DNA of 49,549 bases. It comes from an uncultured Proteiniphilum sp. GTDB lineage: Bacteria > Bacteroidota > Bacteroidia > Bacteroidales > Dysgonomonadaceae. The notes below the pieces were generated by a model. That model was given only the letters and a program-made list of their open reading frames with translations, ran no database searches and was not told where the DNA came from. The position numbers were made by a program, and so were the translations under genes. Below are positions 9,354-16,008 of this stretch, in pieces; within the stretch, counting starts at the first letter, position 1; each line of letters begins with the position of its first letter. Location of the stretch: contig NZ_CALNAT010000070.1 in NCBI RefSeq assembly GCF_937873925.1, positions 1 to 49,549 on the forward strand. Reading direction: 5' to 3'.

Positions 9354-12300
9354 TTAGAATGTAACTTTTACACCTACCGCATATTTCCGAATAGGAGGAT
9401 AGTTATAATAACTGGCATTATAGGTAGTAGATGCTCCTACTTCGGGAGATACTCCTTCTACTTGTGTAAAATAATGTAAGTTATTACCCGACAGCGTGAT
9501 CGCTAAATTCTGAATTCCAAATTTCGTTAGTTTGGTAGGCGGGATGTTGTATTGCAAGCTAACTTCGCGGATACACAGATAATCCCCTTTATAGTTGAAT
9601 ATATTGGATGTGCGGCTGAAGTTAGCATTTCCGTCGTCCGGATCATTTGCCGTAAACCGGGCATATTTCGTATTATCTCCCGGTTGTTTCCAGGTCTCTT
9701 TTACTTTATCTATTAAGGTATAATTATTTGCAAACGTATTCATAAAATAGCGCATTTCTGAATTATTGTTGATAGAGTGTCCTAAGGCCCAATCCAGAAA
9801 AATATTCAGAGACACATTCTTATACGTGAAGCTATTGTTTAGCCCTCCTGTAGAATGAGGAACAGTATATCCCAGGAAAAACTGATCCTGGCTATCGATA
9901 TAATCTTTCCCATCTCTGGTCAAACTGCCCGGACGGTTCTTCCATTCATAATCTCCGATCTCTTTCCGCCCGGCAACTCTTTTGCCGTCAGAATGACGAT
10001 ATCCTTTCGCAGAATTATCATACATGGCATTATCGGCCTGTGCTGGTGTCTCTATAATATAATCCACTACATATCCGTAGTACCGGTAAAGCGACTCTCC
10101 TTCGGCAGTTCCTCCGAAAGCGGTTCCGTCGGCCAATGTAATACCACCGATACGATTACGGTCACGCCCGTTATCAGGTAGTTTCAATACCTTATTTTTC
10201 ACAAAGCTCCATGTAACCTTTGAAGACCATTCGAAATCTTTCGTCCGGATATTAGTCGAACCGATCTCTACATCGAATCCATAAAATTTCACTTCTCCGA
10301 TATTGGTTTGCACATTGGCAAAACCGGTCGTATTAGGGAGTTCTTTACTAAAAAGGAGATTTTCTGTTCTTTTATCAAAATAGTCCGTACTCACCGTCAG
10401 CCGGTTATTGAATAATGATAAGTCAAAACCCAAATCCAATTGAGTGGAGGTTTCCCACGTCAGATCTAGATTTGGCATAGTCGAGGGAATAATACCCGCA
10501 ATGCCGTCGTATTTTGCATTCGTCGAATATCTTCCATATGCATCATATAATCCGATCGCATTATTACCGGTTTGTCCATAACTAACTCTTAATTTCAGAT
10601 CATCCAGATTCCTGATTCCTTCCATGAAATTCTCATCGGAAATAATCCAACCAGCAGATACGCCCGGGAAAAAGCCCCATTGCTTACCCGGCGCAAAACG
10701 GGAAGATGCATCCTCACGAAATGTCGCAGAAAAAAGATATTTCTTTTTAAAATCGTAAGATAAACGCCCAAAGTATCCGATCGTCACATCTTCCGTATAA
10801 TTGCTGGTGGCATTCTTCTTATTCGGCCCGGCTGTCAGGGTTGGAACCTTATCAGAACTTGCACCGTCTACTTCTGCTGCCAACGCCTGATTAATATCTT
10901 TCTGATAAGAATATCCACCCATCACAGAAAAGGAATGATTATCAATTCCTTTATTATAGGTTGTATACACCTCTAACTTATCCCGCCTGAGTTCACCAAA
11001 CGAAGATTTGGCCGGACGCAAGCCATTAAATTCATTCGCTTTCTGGAAACTATCATTTTTATAATGATGATTGTAGGTCGATAATTGAGCCTCCGCCTTA
11101 AGGCCGTCTATGATTCGATAAGTCAGTTTACCAAATGCCGACAGACGTTTGTCTTCCTGGCTCTGGTCATTATAATAGGCATACCATAGCGGATTAGGAG
11201 AGGTTGCATTGTATCCTTTCGTGGGGGTCCCGTCTTCATTATATTTCTTTTGTGTAGGAGGAGTTGCCAAACCCCGTGAGATAACATTCATTTGGTTTTC
11301 ATATTCCTGCGATTCTGTACGGGAATAATCAAATCCTCCCATAAACGACAAGAATTTATTAATATTCACATCAATATTGCTCCGCAGATTTAAACGTGAA
11401 TAATTGGTTGCAATTGCCACACCGGCATCATCCGTATATCCCAGACTTACATTATACCGGACACCTTCATTTCCTCCGTCAAGCCCCACATAATAATTCT
11501 GCCACAGGGCTTGTTTATAAATCTCATCCTGAAAATTGTTATTCTGAAAGATCAGGGTCTTCGTCGGATCCAACGGATCCGGCATGGACTGATAACCAGC
11601 CGGCACAGATTCTCCCTCGCCCAGATAACGGGTTGAATAAATTGAAGAAGCCGTATTACCGGAACTGGCGGAATACCCGTCCATCCAATTAAACCGTGCA
11701 TTCGGGCCTACTGCAACGGCCGGACGCACAATACTCAAATAATCGGCTGCATTCATGAATTTATATAAAGTTTCTGCTTCCTGTAAGGCCACATTGGCTT
11801 CAAAAGTAATGTTAGGCGCCTTATTTATAGACCCTTTTTTCGTTGTTATCAATACCACACCGTTTGAAGCTCTGGATCCGTAGATAGCTGTTGAAGCAGC
11901 ATCCTTTAATACTTCTATAGATTCGATATCATTCGGATTAATTCCGCTGAAGGCTCTTTCTACTCCATCTACCAGAATAAGAGGCTCATTGCTTTTATTT
12001 ATAGAGGATCCTCCCCGGATGCGGATGGTCGCATCGGCACCGGGAGTATTATTGTTGGAATATATCCGGGCACCCGCTATTTTTCCTTTCAATCCTTCAC
12101 CCACAGTGCTGATCGGAATATTCTGCAACGCTTCCCCTCCTACTTTTGTAATAGCGGAAGTTACCGTACGCCGGGATTGGGTTCCATACCCCACAACAAC
12201 GACTTCATCCAGCCCTACGGTCGAGACATTCAGCACCACGTTGAGACGTTCCTGATTCGTTATCCTTATCTCCTGAGGTTGAAATCCTACATAAGAAAAT

Positions 12301-12518
12301 TCCAAAGTTGCTCCCTGAGGCACTTTTATTTCAAAATTACCCTCTATATCCGTGACTGTTCCGTGAGTAGTGCCTTTCACTACTACAGAAACACCCGGCA
12401 ACGTTTCTCCTTCATTATCATGGACTACCCCGGTAACGGTTATTTCCTGTGCCATAAGGAAAGACAATGAAGTAAACAAGAAAATAAAAAAGGCTAAAAA
12501 TCGACAATTTTTTCCCAT
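9354..12518 (-). CDS. SusC/RagA-family TonB-dependent outer-membrane transporter
   Basis: This 1054-residue protein has a signal peptide ending at AQ near residue 24. A CarboxypepD_reg-like domain follows at about 25-110 (VTGVVHDNEGETLPGVSVVVKGT), with DEVVVVGYGTQSRR just after it. The plug is at about 120-230 (RIRGGSSIN, EPLILVDGVE, IESIEVLKDAASTAIYGSRASNGVVLITTKKG). A 22-strand barrel ends YAVGVKVTF. This is the full SusC length and motif set. With the SusD gene downstream it forms the energised importer for the sialic-acid locus (NanO-like by context). A hairpin lies between it and the lyase gene upstream. Confidence 0.95.
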   Translation of the reverse strand: MGKNCRFLAFFIFLFTSLSFLMAQEITVTGVVHDNEGETLPGVSVVVKGTTHGTVTDIEGNFEIKVPQGATLEFSYVGFQPQEIRITNQERLNVVLNVSTVGLDEVVVVGYGTQSRRTVTSAITKVGGEALQNIPISTVGEGLKGKIAGARIYSNNNTPGADATIRIRGGSSINKSNEPLILVDGVERAFSGINPNDIESIEVLKDAASTAIYGSRASNGVVLITTKKGSINKAPNITFEANVALQEAETLYKFMNAADYLSIVRPAVAVGPNARFNWMDGYSASSGNTASSIYSTRYLGEGESVPAGYQSMPDPLDPTKTLIFQNNNFQDEIYKQALWQNYYVGLDGGNEGVRYNVSLGYTDDAGVAIATNYSRLNLRSNIDVNINKFLSFMGGFDYSRTESQEYENQMNVISRGLATPPTQKKYNEDGTPTKGYNATSPNPLWYAYYNDQSQEDKRLSAFGKLTYRIIDGLKAEAQLSTYNHHYKNDSFQKANEFNGLRPAKSSFGELRRDKLEVYTTYNKGIDNHSFSVMGGYSYQKDINQALAAEVDGASSDKVPTLTAGPNKKNATSNYTEDVTIGYFGRLSYDFKKKYLFSATFREDASSRFAPGKQWGFFPGVSAGWIISDENFMEGIRNLDDLKLRVSYGQTGNNAIGLYDAYGRYSTNAKYDGIAGIIPSTMPNLDLTWETSTQLDLGFDLSLFNNRLTVSTDYFDKRTENLLFSKELPNTTGFANVQTNIGEVKFYGFDVEIGSTNIRTKDFEWSSKVTWSFVKNKVLKLPDNGRDRNRIGGITLADGTAFGGTAEGESLYRYYGYVVDYIIETPAQADNAMYDNSAKGYRHSDGKRVAGRKEIGDYEWKNRPGSLTRDGKDYIDSQDQFFLGYTVPHSTGGLNNSFTYKNVSLNIFLDWALGHSINNNSEMRYFMNTFANNYTLIDKVKETWKQPGDNTKYARFTANDPDDGNANFSRTSNIFNYKGDYLCIREVSLQYNIPPTKLTKFGIQNLAITLSGNNLHYFTQVEGVSPEVGASTTYNASYYNYPPIRKYAVGVKVTF

Positions 12519-12564
12519 CTTTGTAATGATTTTAAGATATCTGTGTTTTAAAATTATTGTAGAA

Positions 12565-12592
12565 AGGGGTACTATTTGCAGGATGTACCTCT
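12565..12592 (-). other. Intercistronic hairpin between lyase and susC
   Basis: AGGGGTAC (12565-12572) and GTACCTCT (12585-12592) pair over 8 bp with one mismatch or wobble around a 12-base loop. The structure begins 5 bases after the lyase stop codon (12597-12599) and lies in the untranslated leader of susC. It is not followed by a T run. It may adjust the ratio of importer to catabolic enzyme. Confidence 0.4.
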
Positions 12593-12596
12593 TTCT

Positions 12597-13508
12597 CTAT
12601 TTTCCCCAAAAACCGATTGCCTCCAGGTCTTTTCTGAGAGAATCGTATTCTTCTTTTTCAAACGGAGCAATGGGTAAACGACATTCTCCGCATGCGATCC
12701 CGATCAAATTCATAATAGCTTTTCCGCCTCTTACACCTCCCCCGTGTTGAATGATTACTTTTACAATTTCAATGGATTGCATCTGAAACGCCCGGGCTGC
12801 CTCAAGATCGCCTTCCTCCATCGCTTTCATGATATTCAAATACACCGAAGGCAGGTAATTGTACGTGCTTCCTACACCTGCTACCACGCCCAATGCCAAC
12901 CCGCAAATAAGCACTTCATCGTACCCGTGCAATACTTCGAATGCCCCGCCATCAAGATGGATACAGTCCCCCATTTCCATCAGGTTGTTATGAGTGAATT
13001 TCACACCGGCCAGATTGGGAATCTCTTGTCTCCCCTCTTGCAGAAATTGGGCAACAGGTAAGCTAACCCCTGTCATCGAAGGCATGTTGTAATAATAGAA
13101 GGGCAGCTCGGAAGCGGCGGCTGCAACCGGTTTGAAAAAATCGACCAGGTCGCGTACCGACGCCGGCTTGAAAAAACCGGGAGCAATGGATCCGATTCCC
13201 CAGGCTCCTGCCTCCGCTGCATGGCGGGCAAGTTCCACCGACTCCCGTTGGCTATTGCTGCCCACGTGGGCAATTACCCTAACGTCTCCCTTGGAAGCCC
13301 TTATCCAATGTTCAAGGATCTGTTTTCTCTCCCCCGCGGTCAATGATGTAAATTCGCCGGTGGTTCCACACACGAACACTCCCGATATACCCGAATCGAC
13401 AATATGCCGCGCGTATTGATCTATAACCGAATAATTAATATCGCCATTCGAATGCATGGGAGTAAAGGTTGCGGCAACCAACCCTTTTAGTCTCTGATAA
13501 TTTTTCAT
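12597..13508 (-). CDS. nanA: N-acetylneuraminate lyase (DapA/NanA family)
   Basis: This is a 303-residue cytoplasmic class I aldolase of the dihydrodipicolinate synthase superfamily. The GTTGE motif is at 48-52, FYYYNMP at 137-143 supplies the catalytic Tyr (Tyr140), and GVKFTH carries the Schiff-base Lys170. The length and these residues fit both NanA and DapA. The nan-operon context (regulator, mutarotase, sialidases) favours splitting N-acetylneuraminate into ManNAc and pyruvate. There is no signal peptide. It starts 56 bases after the mutarotase stop, with a small hairpin in the gap. The product ManNAc would next need a 2-epimerase and a kinase, neither of which is in this window. Confidence 0.9.
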   Translation of the reverse strand: MKNYQRLKGLVAATFTPMHSNGDINYSVIDQYARHIVDSGISGVFVCGTTGEFTSLTAGERKQILEHWIRASKGDVRVIAHVGSNSQRESVELARHAAEAGAWGIGSIAPGFFKPASVRDLVDFFKPVAAAASELPFYYYNMPSMTGVSLPVAQFLQEGRQEIPNLAGVKFTHNNLMEMGDCIHLDGGAFEVLHGYDEVLICGLALGVVAGVGSTYNYLPSVYLNIMKAMEEGDLEAARAFQMQSIEIVKVIIQHGGGVRGGKAIMNLIGIACGECRLPIAPFEKEEYDSLRKDLEAIGFWGK

Positions 13509-13540
13509 TTTGATTTATTGATAATTAGTGTTTTATTAAG

Positions 13541-13559
13541 CGCTATCGCGAGATAGGCG
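13541..13559 (-). other. Intercistronic hairpin between mutarotase and lyase
   Basis: CGCTATC and GATAGGCG pair over 7 bp with one bulged G around the loop GCGA, in the 56-bp gap between the mutarotase stop (13565) and the lyase start (13508). There is no T run. Confidence 0.35.
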
Positions 13560-13564
13560 GTGAG

Positions 13565-14668
13565 TTATTTCTCTAATGGTACAATCTGTCCTTCATATAC
13601 GGAGGCTATTCTCATTCCGGGCTTTATTTCCCCGCTTGTAATGTAGAACCTGTTTTCACGCTTCGCGATATTGGTCGTGACCGGAACGGCAAAAGGCAAG
13701 ATTTCCTCGTGAATGAACATGTGTAATACCCGATCATACACCCGGAGGATATTTTCAAATCCCGGGTGTTCGCAGGATCCGGGAAGTATTTTTGTTACAC
13801 CTCCGAAAAAAATAATATCCTCTTTCCAAACAAGTGCCGTCCCTGCCATTACCGGAAATGTTCCTTGCAGCCGCGTCCATTCATTACGGCAAGGATCGTA
13901 TCTATGCCCGTCCGTGAGTATCTCCAGATAACCGGACGAATTATAATTCCTTCCGCTGAACAGGTAAAAACCCCCGCCTTCTCCATTACCACCGGCAACA
14001 CTCACTGCATAGCCCCGGGCACCGCCATCCCACGAAGGCAGTCTAATCCATCCTTTATCTTTATGATTCAGGTCCAGCATGAAAAAATGATTCGTCGCGT
14101 TTTCTTCGATCATTTTCTCCTGGCCCCCCGCAATATATATTCTGTTATTCAGCAACGCGCCCGTGGCATTCGCTAACGGCACAGGAAGTGATGGCCAATC
14201 GTGAGAAATCTTGAATGTCCCTCTCTCCTTGTAAATAAGAAACACGTCATCAAAACATTGTTGGGCATCGCATCCTCCTATACATAATACCCCTTCGGGC
14301 AATTGCACGGAAACGCCATAAGCAACAGCCCCCGGTAAGAAGTCGTTGATTATTCCCCATTGAAAATCCGGGCTCCCTGTATTCGCGTAATAGAGGCTCC
14401 GCTCCCAGTTCTTCCGTCCCCCTTCCCAGGGCATTTTTTGGGGAAAGTTAGCTCCGCCTGTAATGATTAGTTCATCACCTGCGAACCCGGAAAAAGCACC
14501 CGCAACACCGATATTTTTTTCAGTATGAGGGAACGCCGGAAGGGAATTCGCCGTATTCCACGCTATCTGCCATTTTAACCGCGGCGGCAATGACGTCTTA
14601 CCGGTTGTATTTATAATGGATACACTGCTCATGGCAACCAGGAAAAATATTATTTTTTTATCGCCCAT
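13565..14668 (-). CDS. nanM: N-acetylneuraminate epimerase/mutarotase (NanM-like, cyclically permuted kelch)
   Basis: This 367-residue kelch-repeat protein has a hydrophobic N terminus (KKIIFFLVAMSSVSII) that looks like an export signal, so it probably acts in the periplasm. Kelch blades carry paired glycines (LIITGGANFP, GVLCIGGCD, IYIAGGQ, FYLFSGR, IIFFGGV). The sequence ITGGANFPQKMPWEGGRKNW is a hallmark I associate with the cyclically permuted mutarotase family. Such enzymes convert the alpha anomer of sialic acid released by sialidases to the beta form that transporters and lyase accept. Its start overlaps the end of the regulator gene by 19 bases, which suggests translational coupling. 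Confidence 0.85.
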   Translation of the reverse strand: MGDKKIIFFLVAMSSVSIINTTGKTSLPPRLKWQIAWNTANSLPAFPHTEKNIGVAGAFSGFAGDELIITGGANFPQKMPWEGGRKNWERSLYYANTGSPDFQWGIINDFLPGAVAYGVSVQLPEGVLCIGGCDAQQCFDDVFLIYKERGTFKISHDWPSLPVPLANATGALLNNRIYIAGGQEKMIEENATNHFFMLDLNHKDKGWIRLPSWDGGARGYAVSVAGGNGEGGGFYLFSGRNYNSSGYLEILTDGHRYDPCRNEWTRLQGTFPVMAGTALVWKEDIIFFGGVTKILPGSCEHPGFENILRVYDRVLHMFIHEEILPFAVPVTTNIAKRENRFYITSGEIKPGMRIASVYEGQIVPLEK

Positions 14669-15405
14669 TTTTTTTGATCAATAGCATCATTTTTTTGTCG
14701 AATGAAAATCTTATAGACCTCGAAGTGCTGTGCAAGGGCTTTTCTATATCCTTCCTCATCATGGTTCTTCAAGTATTTCAATAAATCCTGATGAGTCACG
14801 ATACGCCCTTCCTCGTTCAGTCGAATGTTTATCGGCGCTAAATACTCTTTAAATTTGTCCTTCACGAAGGTCATAACAGGATGAACAATGCTCTGGAATT
14901 CGGCAATTGTTTTATTCCCGGTTATCTGGTATAGTTTCGTGTGGAAAGTAAATTCACTGAAAGGAGCATATTCGTTGTTCTCGTACATGATACCCACCTT
15001 CACTATTTCCTCGAGGTCTTCTATATCCTCTGGTGTAATGTTTCTGAAAATATCATTGACAATTCCCAATTCCAAGGCGATTCTGAAACCCAAAATATCA
15101 AACAACGCGTCCTCGCTTAAAATACGAGGATCCACTACCCGCTTCATCCCTCCCAGGATAGACGGCTCCGAAAGAATCATCCCCCGCCGGGTGCGGGTTT
15201 CAATCATCCCCATCATTTTTAGCCGGCTCAATGCTTCCCGCAACACGCTCCTGGCTACCCCCAAGGCAGCGGACAGTTCCATCTCGTTCGGGATGTGATC
15301 TCCCTGTTGGAGATCTTTTTCTTTGAAATAGTTCAAGAGCTTCTCTTCTACCTGATCCACCAACGTAACCGAATTATTCTGGATTTTCAATTTTTCCATG
15401 TCCAC
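14650..15405 (-). CDS. FadR-type GntR transcriptional regulator (FCD domain)
   Basis: This 251-residue regulator has an N-terminal winged helix-turn-helix at about residues 12-78, with IPNEMELSAALGVARSVLREALSRL as the GntR recognition region. An all-helical FCD ligand domain covers about 95-225; its FHTKLYQ and VTHQDL segments supply the His/Asp metal-site residues usual in FadR/VanR-type proteins. It is the first gene of the sialic-acid operon. A palindrome matching the FadR-family consensus lies in its own promoter, so it probably represses the operon and is released by sialic acid or ManNAc (inference, by analogy with NanR). It overlaps the mutarotase gene. Confidence 0.9.
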   Translation of the reverse strand: MDMEKLKIQNNSVTLVDQVEEKLLNYFKEKDLQQGDHIPNEMELSAALGVARSVLREALSRLKMMGMIETRTRRGMILSEPSILGGMKRVVDPRILSEDALFDILGFRIALELGIVNDIFRNITPEDIEDLEEIVKVGIMYENNEYAPFSEFTFHTKLYQITGNKTIAEFQSIVHPVMTFVKDKFKEYLAPINIRLNEEGRIVTHQDLLKYLKNHDEEGYRKALAQHFEVYKIFIRQKNDAIDQKKWAIKK

Positions 15406-15439
15406 GCTCTTTTATTTTATGGTATGTATTAATTATATG

Positions 15440-15454
15440 ATTTGTCTGACAAAT
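15440..15454. promoter_or_regulatory. Predicted FadR-type operator
   Basis: ATTTGTCTGACAAAT is a perfect palindrome of 7-base arms around one T. Its core TTGTCTGACAA fits the FadR-subfamily consensus TNGTnnnACNA. It sits 35-49 bases upstream of the regulator start codon and overlaps the -7 box at 15450-15457. Bound protein there would block initiation. Confidence 0.7.
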
Positions 15455-15482
15455 ATACAGCGAATATTTTTTAATAAACAAA
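15450..15482 (-). promoter_or_regulatory. Promoter of the sialic-acid operon
   Basis: On the minus strand TTTG (15482-15479) is followed after 21 bases by TATATTTG (15457-15450), which fits the Bacteroides -33 (TTTG) and -7 (TAnnTTTG) boxes. Transcription would begin near 15443, giving a leader of about 38 bases. Confidence 0.6.
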
Positions 15483-16008
15483 AAATAATTTGCATTTTAA
15501 CTATTAAAGGCTATATTTTAACTTTAATTTGTGTATTTGGCTTTTCCAGGGATAATTCTTTAACTTTTGTGGTTAATGGGGAAGTCTGTCAGGGATTTCT
15601 CTCCCGCTCATCTCTTTCATGTATGATTGAATCATCAACCCTTCTTCACAAAACAGCTCCTGATTTACATTCAAGTCTGATTAAAAACCTATTTCTTCAG
15701 ATATATTCTCTTGCTATATCAAATCTCTTAGTCCTTATATCATTTTGCCTGATTTATAAAATGGAAATAATGTTTTATTTTTGTAGAATAGAGTTGAAGG
15801 GCCGGAAAAATCATTAAAAACTGATCCTATCATCAACGTTTTCATTAAACTGAATGAGCAGAAGCAAGCCTGGTTGAACTATTCACGGGCGAGAACTATT
15901 CCAATAAGCGAGTACAGAGGCAAAACTTGTTTTGACTATGTTGAGCATAGAAATAGTGCAGCAATAATTGAAAACAATCAAATATATTGAACCGTCTAAA
16001 ACAACAAT
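15483..16008 (+). other. Upstream region of the rhamnosidase cluster, with possible promoter and gene remnant
   Basis: This AT-rich stretch separates the two divergent carbohydrate loci. A TAnnTTTG-type box (TATTTTTG) lies at 15776-15783; no well-spaced TTTG is found before it, so it is only a candidate promoter. From 15788 to the TGA at 15988-15990 one frame is open and reads like protein (for example NEQKQAWLNYSRARTIPISE) but has no start codon, which suggests the tail of a lost gene. I do not recognise its family. In 15483-15775 I see no gene. Confidence 0.35.

Noticed and set aside
9354..12518. SusC/SusD as importer for the rhamnosidase products
   Set aside because: They are on the opposite strand, inside the sialic-acid operon, and share its promoter and terminator.
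15398..15817. 139-codon plus-strand open frame upstream of the rhamnosidase cluster
   Set aside because: It begins inside the regulator start, runs over its promoter and operator, has low-complexity composition and no signal or domain.
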